From: an uncultured Gemmatimonadota bacterium | Lineage (GTDB): Bacteria; Gemmatimonadota; Gemmatimonadetes; Gemmatimonadales; Gemmatimonadaceae | DNA: 25,087 bases | NCBI GenBank assembly: GCA_946887155.1 | Contig: CAMPKM010000002.1 | Coordinates: 1 to 25,087, forward strand | Direction: 5' to 3' | Shown here: piece by piece, positions 1 through 7,220 of the stretch | How the letters are laid out: every line of letters begins with the position of its first letter | Position numbering within the stretch: the stretch's first letter is position 1 | Notes under the pieces: generated by a model | Database searches by the model: none | What the model was told of the DNA's origin: nothing | The model's input: only the letters and a program-made list of their open reading frames with translations | Translations under genes and position numbers: made by a program

Positions 1-290
1 TCGACGCCGATGGGCGCTACGACTTTGGCCGGATCGCGCAGGTCAGTGGAGACCTGGCTGTCGCGCAGGCGCAGGCCGATTCGATCCTGCAGCAGTCGCC
101 AAGTCACCTGCTCGGCCTCATCCTCGCCGCCGCCGTCGCCGACGCCCGGGGAGACCACGCCACCCGCGCCGCTATCGAAGAACGGTTGCTCGCGGCCGAA
201 GCCGGCGAGCTGGCCCGCGGACTGGATGAGTACACGCGACACAAACCGGACATCGACGCCGCGGTCAGCGCTGCCCGCACCCGCCGTTGA
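1..290 (+). CDS. C-terminal fragment of a TPR-like helical protein (5' end cut by window)
   Basis: An open frame enters from the left edge (first full codon at base 3) and stops with TGA at 288-290, giving 95 residues. The visible part is alanine-rich and helical, with stretches such as LAVAQAQADSILQQSP and LLGLILAAAVADARGD that resemble the paired helices of tetratricopeptide-type repeats. No start codon is present because the gene begins outside the window. The product cannot be named further; a repeat-containing scaffold or secretory-pathway protein is possible, but that is inference. The next gene, mqnD, starts 85 bases downstream on the same strand. Confidence 0.6.
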   Translation, partial: DADGRYDFGRIAQVSGDLAVAQAQADSILQQSPSHLLGLILAAAVADARGDHATRAAIEERLLAAEAGELARGLDEYTRHKPDIDAAVSAARTRR

Positions 291-375
291 TCCGTCCCCT
301 GTGGCCTGTGGCTTGTGGTCCTTGTTGCGTGTGTGACCTCGACTCTGATTCCTGACCCCCAATCGCCAGTTACCA

Positions 376-1209
376 ATGTCCCGTGTAATCCATGTCGGCC
401 ACAGCCCCGATTCCGATGACGCGTTCATGTTTTACGCGCTGGCCGAAGGCCTCATCGACACCGGTGAACTGACATACACGCATGAACTGCAGGACATCGA
501 AACCCTCAACCGGCGAGCTCTCAACGGTGAGCTCGAGGTCACGGCCGTTTCGATTCACGCGTACGCCTACCTCGCTGACCGGTACGCGCTGCTGCCGAGC
601 GGGTCCTCGATGGGGGATCGTTACGGCCCGCGGCTCGTTTCCAGGGCGCCCGGAACGCTGGCTGATGCAGTGGGGGCGCGTATCGCGGTCCCCGGCCTGC
701 TAACGACCGCGTACCTCGCACTCAGACTTGCCGTGCCCCGTTTTGAACCGGTGGTCGTTCCTTTCGATCAGATCGAAGACCGGGTTGCCTCGGGCGAGGT
801 CGATTTCGGTCTCCTCATTCACGAGGGCCAGCTGACGTATTCAGACGCCGGATTTGCGCTCGTCGCAGACATGGGGGAGTGGTGGTTTTCGCAGACTGGA
901 CTCCCCCTTCCGTTGGGTGGGAACGTCGTCAGAAAGGACTTGGGAACGCAATTAATTAGTACAATTTCGCGCCATCTTCGCGCCAGTATCGACTATGCAT
1001 TGGACCATCGAACGGGGGCCCTGGATCACGCCATGAAGTACGCCCGCGGCTTGGATCGAGGCAAGGCTGACACCTTCGTGGGGATGTACGTGAATGACTG
1101 GACTCGCGACTACGGTGAGCGCGGACGTCAGGCCGTACGGACCCTTCTCGACCACGGCGTCAGCGCCGGGGTGATCAGCAAACCAGTCACGGTGGAGTTC
1201 GTCGACTGA
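376..1209 (+). CDS. mqnD: 1,4-dihydroxy-6-naphthoate synthase (futalosine menaquinone pathway)
   Basis: The 277-residue protein belongs to the MqnA/MqnD periplasmic-binding-protein-like family and matches MqnD best. MqnD converts cyclic dehypoxanthinyl futalosine to 1,4-dihydroxy-6-naphthoate in the cytosol during menaquinone synthesis. The N-terminal HSPDSDDAFMFYAL block corresponds to the substrate-binding loop. The segment LLIHEGQLTY, followed by DMGEWW and TGLPLPLGG, is the MqnD hallmark and contains the catalytic histidine (His149 here). Length is normal for the family. The start is ATG 376; no clear Shine-Dalgarno sequence lies in front of it. It implies that this organism makes menaquinone by the futalosine route. 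No other mqn gene is in the window. Confidence 0.87.
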   Translation: MSRVIHVGHSPDSDDAFMFYALAEGLIDTGELTYTHELQDIETLNRRALNGELEVTAVSIHAYAYLADRYALLPSGSSMGDRYGPRLVSRAPGTLADAVGARIAVPGLLTTAYLALRLAVPRFEPVVVPFDQIEDRVASGEVDFGLLIHEGQLTYSDAGFALVADMGEWWFSQTGLPLPLGGNVVRKDLGTQLISTISRHLRASIDYALDHRTGALDHAMKYARGLDRGKADTFVGMYVNDWTRDYGERGRQAVRTLLDHGVSAGVISKPVTVEFVD

Positions 1210-1226
1210 TTCGCCGAAAGTGATCA

Positions 1227-1247
1227 AGGCCGGGCGTCGCTCGGCCT
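1227..1247 (+). terminator. Weak hairpin after mqnD
   Basis: AGGCCG (1227-1232) pairs perfectly with CGGCCT (1242-1247) around a 9-base loop, 17 bases after the mqnD stop. No T-run follows, so it is at best a weak or factor-assisted terminator or an mRNA 3' end stabiliser. The rest of the gap before the next promoter (to about 1300) shows nothing else I recognise. Confidence 0.25.
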
Positions 1248-1301
1248 AACGCTCGCGGCGAACGGAAGCGCCTCCGGGACGATGACACTTCGTCAGGGCG
1301 C

Positions 1302-1330
1302 TTGACGTCGACGCCTCGCCATTGTACTAG
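1302..1330 (+). promoter_or_regulatory. Candidate sigma-70-type promoter for the H1-like gene
   Basis: TTGACG (1302-1307, five of six consensus bases) is followed by a 17-base spacer and TACTAG (1325-1330). Transcription would begin near 1337 and give a leader of roughly 120 bases before the ATG at 1460. The -10 match is moderate. Confidence 0.45.
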
Positions 1331-1415
1331 GTGGTCGCGGCAGTACGCTCGTTCGCCGCGAGATTCCACACCAAAAAAAGACGCTGCGGGCTGTGGGTGC
1401 CCCCAGCAACCCAGC

Positions 1416-1439
1416 CGCCGGATCGTGACCGGCGTTTTT
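1416..1439 (+). promoter_or_regulatory. Terminator-like hairpin inside the leader of the H1-like gene (possible attenuator)
   Basis: CGCCGG (1416-1421) and CCGGCG (1429-1434) form a perfect GC stem with a 7-base loop, followed at once by TTTTT (1435-1439). It lies only 20 bases before the start codon and just before the Shine-Dalgarno AAGGAGG. The preceding bases 1385-1417 can pair with each other, including GCTG with CAGC and GGGT with ACCC. One of those pairings would use bases next to the terminator's left arm. This is the geometry of a transcription attenuator. It could instead be a late terminator for mqnD. Confidence 0.4.
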
Positions 1440-1459
1440 CACCGCTAAGGAGGCACGCA

Positions 1460-1993
1460 ATGCCGCGGGACGAGGAAGTAATGAAGCCCCTGTTCTTCTC
1501 CGACGACGATGAGGCAGAGGACTCCGGATACGGCGGCGGTTCGTCGTTTGACGATGACGACGACGAAGAAGGCGGCTGGGGCTCCGGCAAGCAGAGCAGC
1601 GATCTGTGGGACGAACCGGAGGAAGCCTCCCTCGACGAAGACGAGGAGCTCACCGACCTGAGCGAAGAAGCAGGCGATGACGACGAGGAAGTCGTTTTTG
1701 GGGCTCCACCGCCCGCGCCTCGCGCGCGCGCAAAAGCCGCGTCGCCGCCCGCTCCGGCGACCGTGAAGGCCGCGCCGGCGCCGGCGCCCACGCCGCCAGC
1801 GAAAACGAAGGCCGCACCCGCCCCCAAAGCCGCTCCCAAGGCCAAGGCGCCGGCAAAGGCCAAGACTGCCGCCAAATCGAAGAAGGCCGCGAAGCCCGCC
1901 AAGGCGGCTCCAAAGAAGGCGGCGAAAAAGCCAGCGACGGCCAAGAAGGCTTCACGGAAGCCCGCGAAGAAAGCAGCACGCGGCAAGAAGTAG
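1460..1993 (+). CDS. Histone H1-like protein with acidic N-terminus and Lys/Ala/Pro-rich C-terminus
   Basis: The start ATG 1460 follows a near-perfect Shine-Dalgarno AAGGAGG (1447-1453); the frame is open further upstream to a GTG at 1331, but that part lies in the leader and is not coding-like. The 177-residue product splits sharply by charge. Residues 1 to about 80 are rich in Asp, Glu, Ser and Gly, with runs such as DDDDDEE. Residues from about 85 to the end are Ala/Pro/Lys repeats of the KKAAKPAKAA type, like the C-terminal tail of eukaryotic histone H1 and bacterial H1-like proteins. The basic tail probably binds DNA or RNA without sequence specificity. The acidic head may limit that binding or mimic DNA. 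No globular domain is evident. A strong terminator follows, so it is probably a single-gene unit. Confidence 0.8.
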   Translation: MPRDEEVMKPLFFSDDDEAEDSGYGGGSSFDDDDDEEGGWGSGKQSSDLWDEPEEASLDEDEELTDLSEEAGDDDEEVVFGAPPPAPRARAKAASPPAPATVKAAPAPAPTPPAKTKAAPAPKAAPKAKAPAKAKTAAKSKKAAKPAKAAPKKAAKKPATAKKASRKPAKKAARGKK

Positions 1994-2010
1994 CGCAGAC
2001 CTGTGGATCG

Positions 2011-2050
2011 GGCCGCGATCGTGGAGTCAGTCCGCGATCGCGGCCTTTTT
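2011..2050 (+). terminator. Strong intrinsic terminator after the H1-like gene
   Basis: An 11-bp perfect stem (GGCCGCGATCG at 2011-2021 with CGATCGCGGCC at 2035-2045) encloses a 13-base loop in which GGA and TCC can pair further. It is followed directly by TTTTT (2046-2050), 17 bases after the stop codon. Confidence 0.9.
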
Positions 2051-2095
2051 CGTTCTGCCTAGCCAATGAACATCGCCGACGCGTAATGTTGCCGC

Positions 2096-2638
2096 ATGGC
2101 GGACTCGCCTCTCGCATTGCTCAGGGCCCACGCACGTCATGCACCGTGGAACGCGCGCGGACTCGCTGCTCACGTGTCGGCGCTCGTCGATTCTGCCGGC
2201 GTCCGACCGACAAATGCTTCCGCCAGGGCAGCGCCATCCGCCCGGGCGGTGCGTTTTTACGTCGCGAACAACCTGATGGACCGGCCTGACGGGGTCGGCA
2301 CGTCAGCGACGTACAACTATCGCCACTTCCTGCAACTGCTCGCGATCAAGCTGCGGCAGCGTGAAGGCTCGACCCTCGAGGGGATCCGGAAGGAGATGCA
2401 GGACACGACCGGAGACGCCCTCGAACGTCGCGTGGCACAATCCCTCGCACCGGTCCTCCTCACGGGTCGACCCGGCCACGCGGAACTCGACGAGGCCGCG
2501 CCGGCGTCCTGGCGCCGCGTGCCCGTCGCCGAAGGGATCGAGTTGCACCTGCGTGACGACTCACCCGCCGCGCGCGACGAGACAGTCATGGCGTTGCGCG
2601 AGGCCATCCGCTCCACGCTCGGTCGTTCCGAAGCCTGA
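2096..2638 (+). CDS. MerR-like transcriptional regulator
   Basis: The 180-residue protein carries a MerR-type winged-helix signature at about residues 45-105. The segment RAVRFYVANNLMDRPDG corresponds to the family's 'RYYxxxGLLxPxR' recognition-helix/wing region, and YNYRHFLQLLAIKLRQREG followed by LEGIRKEM matches the second helix pair. The N-terminal 40 residues and the C-terminal 75 residues show no known effector domain and no metal-binding cysteines, so the signal is unknown. The ATG at 2096 lacks an obvious Shine-Dalgarno. It ends three bases before the short-chain dehydrogenase gene, so the two are almost certainly co-transcribed. Confidence 0.75.
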   Translation: MADSPLALLRAHARHAPWNARGLAAHVSALVDSAGVRPTNASARAAPSARAVRFYVANNLMDRPDGVGTSATYNYRHFLQLLAIKLRQREGSTLEGIRKEMQDTTGDALERRVAQSLAPVLLTGRPGHAELDEAAPASWRRVPVAEGIELHLRDDSPAARDETVMALREAIRSTLGRSEA

Positions 2639-2641
2639 CAG

Positions 2642-3379
2642 ATGGATCAACACCCGTTGCCCTCCACACCCGCTGCGGATGACTTTCGCGATCGCACGGT
2701 CGTGTTGACCGGAGTCGGCCGGCCGGGTCAGGTGGGTGAGGTAGTAGCGGCGGCCTTCGCCAGCCGTGGCGCCACACTCTTCTTGATCGATCGGGACGAG
2801 AAGGCGGTGAAGGAGCGCGCCTCTACCGTCGGTAGCACGGCTCATGGCTTCGCCTGCGACCTGACCGATCCCGTCGCCACCGAGGCCGTGGCGCGCAAGG
2901 TCGCGAGCCTCTCCCCGTCAGGCGTGAATGCCGTGGTCCACATGGCGGGAGGCTACGTCGAGGGGGCGCCGGTCGCCGACACCGACCCCGCCACCTGGCA
3001 CAAACTCATCGCCATCAACCTGACCACTGCATTCGTCGCCACCCGCGCCTTCGTGCCACTCGTCAGGCAGGCCCGCGGCACCATGGTCTACTTTGCATCG
3101 TCCGCTGCGCTTCCCGGCGCCCCGGTGGCCAACGCGTCGGCTTACGCCACCGCCAAAGGCGGCGTGGTTACCTTGATGCGTGCCGTAGCCGCTGAAGAGA
3201 AAAAGGCTGGCGTACGCGCCAACGCACTGGCCCCGCAGGCCATTCGCACCGACACCAACCTCGCCTCGATGGGAGAAGACAAGCAGTACGTCGAACGCGA
3301 AACGATTGCCGCCTGGGTGCTCTGGCTGGCATCTGCGGCATCTGGGCCGATCTCTGGCCAGGTCATCAGGCTCGGCTGA
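2642..3379 (+). CDS. Short-chain dehydrogenase/reductase (SDR family)
   Basis: The 245-residue protein is a classical-length SDR that probably uses NAD(P)H to reduce or oxidise a small carbonyl or alcohol. The nucleotide-binding glycine motif is slightly altered (TGVGRPGQVG, residues 23-32). The catalytic set is in place: Asn126 in IAIN, Ser153/154 in the FASSAA segment, and Tyr168-x3-Lys172 in SAYATAK. The C-terminal stretch SGPISGQVIRLG is the usual SDR end. The acidic residue after the second strand (LIDRD, near residue 50) suggests NAD rather than NADP. It follows the MerR-like gene by three bases and precedes the RPA-family gene by three, so all three form a tight unit. Substrate unknown. 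Confidence 0.88.
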   Translation: MDQHPLPSTPAADDFRDRTVVLTGVGRPGQVGEVVAAAFASRGATLFLIDRDEKAVKERASTVGSTAHGFACDLTDPVATEAVARKVASLSPSGVNAVVHMAGGYVEGAPVADTDPATWHKLIAINLTTAFVATRAFVPLVRQARGTMVYFASSAALPGAPVANASAYATAKGGVVTLMRAVAAEEKKAGVRANALAPQAIRTDTNLASMGEDKQYVERETIAAWVLWLASAASGPISGQVIRLG

Positions 3380-3382
3380 ATC

Positions 3383-4264
3383 ATGCTCGGTCCCGACTCT
3401 TCCAAGCCGCCGGCCGACGAGCCAGGAGCAAAGCGGTCGCCATCGCGGATCGTGTTGCTCGATCGCAGCCTGGAGTCGTTGCCGTTGTTCCGGCTCAGTG
3501 ATTCTTCCGATACCGGACCAGTCGTTCACGTTCCGGACGCCGGTGGCCGATGGCGCGTACTGCCCGCTCCCGGAGACCGCCTGCCCGGCACGTTCGACCA
3601 GGACGTCTATGTCGAGGTGTGCCGGCGGTATCACGAAAGCGGCGCGCCCGCCGACGGCGGAGTCACTTTCACGCTGCACGCCCTCCTGCGCGCCATAGGC
3701 CGGCGCGCGGACGGACGCACCTATGAACAGTTGCGCGGAGCGCTCGTCAGGCTGGAACGAACGACGCTCGAGTCCGTCGATGCGTACTGGAGCGCCACAT
3801 CAGGCTGCCCGGTCTCGCTGCGTTTCACGCTGTTCTCCAGCGTCAGCATCGATCGCCGTCGTCAGGCAGACAAGGACCAGTTGTCATTGTTCGCCACCCT
3901 GTCTTCATCCGAGCCTGGCGACGCGCGGGTCACGCTCTCGCCCCCGCTGCGGGCGAACATTGCCGCCGGGCACTCGTCGATGATTCTGTCTTCGCAGTAT
4001 TTCGGATTGTCGTCCCCCGTCGCCCGGCGGCTGTATCGCATGATCGAAGTGAGCCGCTCCGAAGGCAGTCTCGCCTGGCGGGTCAGCCTTGAACGGCTCG
4101 CTGAACGCGTGCCGCTCGCTCAGCGATATCCCTCACACCTGGTTCGTGTCCTGCAGCCAGCGCATGAAATGCTGCTCTCGGCAGGTATCCTGCGGAGCGC
4201 GGATGTGCGACAACAGCGACGCGCCTGGTTCGTGGACTACGTCCTGGCCGCACGGGCCAGGTAG
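3383..4264 (+). CDS. Replication initiator protein A (RPA family), chromosomally placed
   Basis: The 293-residue protein resembles the RPA family of plasmid replication initiators, which bind origin iterons through winged-helix domains. Supporting features are RSLESLPLFRL near residue 30, then FDQDVYVEV, the FTLHALLRAIGRRADGRTY segment, a helix LRGALVRLERTTLES, and later SSPVARRLYRMIEVSR with a second winged-helix-like region to the end. The first 30 residues are probably disordered. It starts three bases after the dehydrogenase stop. No parA/parB, toxin-antitoxin pair or iteron array is visible nearby, so it looks like a domesticated or integrated-replicon gene that may act as a DNA-binding regulator rather than an active initiator. 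Confidence 0.7.
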   Translation: MLGPDSSKPPADEPGAKRSPSRIVLLDRSLESLPLFRLSDSSDTGPVVHVPDAGGRWRVLPAPGDRLPGTFDQDVYVEVCRRYHESGAPADGGVTFTLHALLRAIGRRADGRTYEQLRGALVRLERTTLESVDAYWSATSGCPVSLRFTLFSSVSIDRRRQADKDQLSLFATLSSSEPGDARVTLSPPLRANIAAGHSSMILSSQYFGLSSPVARRLYRMIEVSRSEGSLAWRVSLERLAERVPLAQRYPSHLVRVLQPAHEMLLSAGILRSADVRQQRRAWFVDYVLAARAR

Positions 4265-4517
4265 TTCCGGCAGCTTCTCGAGACCACACCGCTGGGACGG
4301 GTCGCACTTGATGAAATCGCGTCCACGGCTCCTTGCGGGGGGGCCTCAACCCGGTGTTAGCATTCGTTGGGCATCCGCTTGCTGCAGATAACGCAACCCG
4401 TTGTGCCGCAACGCGTGACCCACTGTACGGCTGCGCAGTCCGGGTCAGCAGGTCGGGAACTCGACGTCCCCGGCACACGTACTGACGAGAGTCAGCTCTC
4501 TCACTTCAGGTGTATCG
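4265..4517 (+). other. Intergenic region before the S41 protease gene
   Basis: This 253-base gap has no convincing ORF or terminator. Just before the protease start, CTGAC (4482-4486) can pair with GTCAG (4491-4495), while the overlapping GAGAG (4487-4491) can pair with CTCTC (4496-4500). The two small hairpins exclude each other and would sit in the leader, about 20 bases before the start codon. No strong -35/-10 pair was found; GATAAC near 4388 is the best -10 candidate and lacks a matching -35. Confidence 0.3.
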
Positions 4518-6083
4518 ATGCGTCCATCCCGTAGAACCGCTCTGATCGGTGTGCTCCTTCTCCCCGCCCTGGCGGGGGCTTTTGTCATTCAGGATCGCGC
4601 CTCTCGCGAAGGGGGACGCCTTTTTGCCCAGGTGCTCGATCTCGTCAACGCAAGGTTCGTCGATTCCGTCGACGCCGCCGATCTGTACGAGAAGGCCGCG
4701 CGCGGTCTCGTCACCCAGTTGCAGGACCCGTATTCCGAGCTCATGTCACCGCGGCAATTGACGCAGTTCAACACGAGCACCGCGGGTCGGTACGGCGGTA
4801 TCGGCATGCGCATCGAGGAGCAGCCGGGCAAGGGCGTCACTATCGTCACGGTCTTTCCCAATACTCCGGCCGAAAAAGCCGGTATTCGCGAAGGCGACGT
4901 TATCGTTCGTATCGACACGCTTGCCGTTCGCGGATGGAACTCGCGCCGCGTTGCCGACTCGCTCACCGGAACGCCGGGCACAAAGGTAAACGTCACGTTT
5001 GCCCGTCCGGGTGTGCCCGATCCGATCAAGGCGACGTTCACTCGCGCATTGATTCGAGTCCCTGCCGTACCGTTTGCGCTCATGTTCGACGGCAAGGTCG
5101 GCTACATCCCGTTACAGGGCTTCAACGAGACATCGACAGCTGAGCTGGCACGCGCCGTTGCCACCCTGCAAGCACAGGGAGCGAGGGGTCTCGTGCTCGA
5201 CTTGCGCGGGAATCCCGGTGGATTTCTTGATCAATCACTGTCGATCAGCAACCTCTTCCTGAAAGAAGGACAGGAGATCGCGAGTGTTCGCGGACGCAAT
5301 GTCGAGCCGCAGACGTATTACGCTCGCGAAAAACCGATCGCACCGTCGCTACCGCTGGTCATCCTCACCGACCAGTACTCGGCGTCTGCTTCAGAAATCG
5401 TTGCTGGCGCCCTTCAGGACCACGATCGCGCGGTGATCGTCGGGACAACGTCGTTCGGCAAGGGGCTCGTGCAGACCGTCTTCAATCTCGATGGCGGCTA
5501 CGCCCTCAAGATGACGACCGGCAAATGGTATACGCCTTCTGGTCGATCCATCCAGAAGGAGCGGATCCTCACCGAAGATGGCAATTGGGTCGAGGTGGAT
5601 CACGACTCCCTCGACCAGGGCGAACGTCCGATGTTCAAGTCCGACGCGGGACGTACGGTGTATGGCGGCGGCGCCGTCACGCCGGATCTGGTCGTCAAGC
5701 CTGACACGTTCACGACCGCCGAGCAGGAATTCCGGAAAGCGACCGCGCCCAAGTCGCCCGACATGTATGTCGCGATTTACGACTACGCCTTCGAGCTGAA
5801 GGACAAGGTGAAGCCTGACTTCACGGTCCAGCCTGCGTGGCGCGATGAGCTGTACCGCCGGCTGCAGGCGAAGGGCATCGAGGTGGACCGTGCCCTCTAT
5901 AACGGCGCGGCGCGCTACATCGATCGCGAGCTCGACCTCAGGATCACGCGCCTCGCCTTTGGCGATTCCACGGCGCGGCGGCGGACGATCGATGACGATC
6001 CGCAACTGCGGCGCGCCCTCGAACTCATCAGGCAGGGCGACACCCAGCAGGAGCTCTTCGCACTGGTGACCGCAAAGCGGTAA
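4518..6083 (+). CDS. S41-family C-terminal processing peptidase with PDZ domain
   Basis: The 521-residue precursor has a short basic N-terminus and a hydrophobic signal segment (about residues 8-22), so it acts in the periplasm or at the membrane. A helical region (30-85) leads into a PDZ domain (about 90-175, with GGIGMRIE and AGIREGDVI). The tail-specific protease core follows. The Ser-Lys dyad is intact: Ser290 in the YSASASEIVAGAL motif and Lys315 in TSFGKG, with the family's 25-residue spacing. A C-terminal extension (about 380-521) lacks a known domain. Such enzymes cleave the C-termini of exported proteins in envelope quality control. The beta-propeller gene starts nine bases after its stop, suggesting an operon. 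Confidence 0.92.
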   Translation: MRPSRRTALIGVLLLPALAGAFVIQDRASREGGRLFAQVLDLVNARFVDSVDAADLYEKAARGLVTQLQDPYSELMSPRQLTQFNTSTAGRYGGIGMRIEEQPGKGVTIVTVFPNTPAEKAGIREGDVIVRIDTLAVRGWNSRRVADSLTGTPGTKVNVTFARPGVPDPIKATFTRALIRVPAVPFALMFDGKVGYIPLQGFNETSTAELARAVATLQAQGARGLVLDLRGNPGGFLDQSLSISNLFLKEGQEIASVRGRNVEPQTYYAREKPIAPSLPLVILTDQYSASASEIVAGALQDHDRAVIVGTTSFGKGLVQTVFNLDGGYALKMTTGKWYTPSGRSIQKERILTEDGNWVEVDHDSLDQGERPMFKSDAGRTVYGGGAVTPDLVVKPDTFTTAEQEFRKATAPKSPDMYVAIYDYAFELKDKVKPDFTVQPAWRDELYRRLQAKGIEVDRALYNGAARYIDRELDLRITRLAFGDSTARRRTIDDDPQLRRALELIRQGDTQQELFALVTAKR

Positions 6084-6092
6084 ATTGGCGTC

Positions 6093-7139
6093 ATGACAAA
6101 GACGGTCTTCGGCGCCGCCACGGTCATCGTGGCGGCGCTTCTTTCGGGGTTCGGTGCACAGGAGCAGTCGGTCGCGCCGCAACCGGGCGAAACGCATTTC
6201 GCCAACATCCGGCAGGTCACGTTCGGCGGTGAAAACGCCGAGGCGTACTTCAGCCGCGACGGCCAGTGGATCACCTTCCAGTCCACACGTGACGGTCGAG
6301 CGTGCGATCAACAGTACGTCATGCGGGTCGATGGCTCCGGCCTGCAACGTGTTTCGAATGGCAACGGGAAAACGACCTGCGGGTGGTTTCTTCCCGATGG
6401 CCAACGCCTGTTTTTCGCGTCCTCGCATGCCCACGACTCGACCTGTCCGCCGCGGCCCGATCCGTCTCGCGGGTATGTCTGGGGACTGGACCGGTTCGAC
6501 ATCTACACCGCCAATCGCGACGGTACGGGCCTTCGGCGCCTGACGAATTACGATGTCTACACGGCCGAGGGTGTGCTGTCCCCGGACGGTCGTCGTATCG
6601 TTTTCACGTCCCTCAAGGACGGCGATCTGGACATCTACACCATGAACGTCGACGGGTCCGATGTTCGCCGCCTTACGACAGCGCCGGGATATGACGGCGG
6701 ACCCTGGTGGTCGCCTGACGGCACCAAGATCGCTTATCGCGCCTGGCACCCGCCCGATTCAGCCGGCCTCGCCGAATATCGCGGGCTTCTGGCCCAGCGA
6801 ATGATCCGACCCAATCGGATGGAGCTCTGGGTGATGAACGCGGACGGAAGCGACCAGCGCCAGATCACCCGCCTCGGAGGCGCAAACTTCGGCCCGTCAT
6901 GGACGCCGGACGGACGCCGCATCGTTTTTTCGTCCAACTACAAGAACCCGCGAAGTCGCAACTTCGAACTCTACCTCGTGAACGTTGATGGCTCCGGACT
7001 GGAACAGGTCACCAGCCACGACGAGTTCGACGGATTCCCGATGTTCAGTCCCGATGGCCGTCGCCTGATCTGGGCGTCGAATCGTGGAAACTCGAAACCG
7101 GGCGAGACGAACCTTTTTATCGCCGACTGGAAGAACTGA
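6093..7139 (+). CDS. TolB-like PD40 beta-propeller protein, exported
   Basis: The 348-residue product begins with a signal-peptide-like segment (MTKTVFGAATVIVAALLSGF). It then contains at least five PD40/WD40-like repeats with the recurring pattern 'FSPDGRRIVFTS ... DLDIYTMNVDGSDVRRLT'. These repeats build a TolB-type propeller, normally a periplasmic protein-binding platform. Aspartate-rich DGS/DGT turns recur at about 40-50-residue intervals. There is no N-terminal TolB D1 domain, so it is not a bona fide TolB. Two cysteines around residue 71 and near residue 96 could form a disulfide. It lies nine bases behind the S41 protease gene and is probably translated from the same mRNA. Its partner is unknown. 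Confidence 0.85.
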   Translation: MTKTVFGAATVIVAALLSGFGAQEQSVAPQPGETHFANIRQVTFGGENAEAYFSRDGQWITFQSTRDGRACDQQYVMRVDGSGLQRVSNGNGKTTCGWFLPDGQRLFFASSHAHDSTCPPRPDPSRGYVWGLDRFDIYTANRDGTGLRRLTNYDVYTAEGVLSPDGRRIVFTSLKDGDLDIYTMNVDGSDVRRLTTAPGYDGGPWWSPDGTKIAYRAWHPPDSAGLAEYRGLLAQRMIRPNRMELWVMNADGSDQRQITRLGGANFGPSWTPDGRRIVFSSNYKNPRSRNFELYLVNVDGSGLEQVTSHDEFDGFPMFSPDGRRLIWASNRGNSKPGETNLFIADWKN

Positions 7140-7164
7140 CGTCTGCTGTGCGCGGCCGATCTAC

Positions 7165-7194
7165 TTCCGTCGCGAACTGGTAAGGGCATACAAT
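7165..7194 (+). promoter_or_regulatory. Candidate promoter for the SPFH gene
   Basis: TACAAT (7189-7194) matches the -10 consensus at five of six bases. The best -35 is the weak TTCCGT (7165-7170) at 18-base spacing. The start codon is 27 bases downstream, after GGGAG at 7210-7214. Confidence 0.4.
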
Positions 7195-7220
7195 CCAACG
7201 ACCCCTCACTGGGAGTACGT

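Noticed and set aside
1331..1459. Upstream extension of the H1-like gene to a GTG start
   Set aside because: The extension has no Shine-Dalgarno, covers the leader hairpins and is unlike the rest of the protein.
1327..1986. 219-residue hydrophobic minus-strand frame (Ala/Phe-rich)
   Set aside because: It is the mirror of the Lys/Ala-rich H1-like gene; the plus gene has a strong ribosome binding site and terminator.
2918..3679. 253-residue minus-strand frame
   Set aside because: Antisense to the dehydrogenase and RPA genes, with Gly/Arg-rich shadow composition.
5391..6749. 452-residue open frame on the minus strand
   Set aside because: It is antisense to the S41 protease and beta-propeller genes, both clearly real; its protein is Arg/Val/Asp-rich with no domain.
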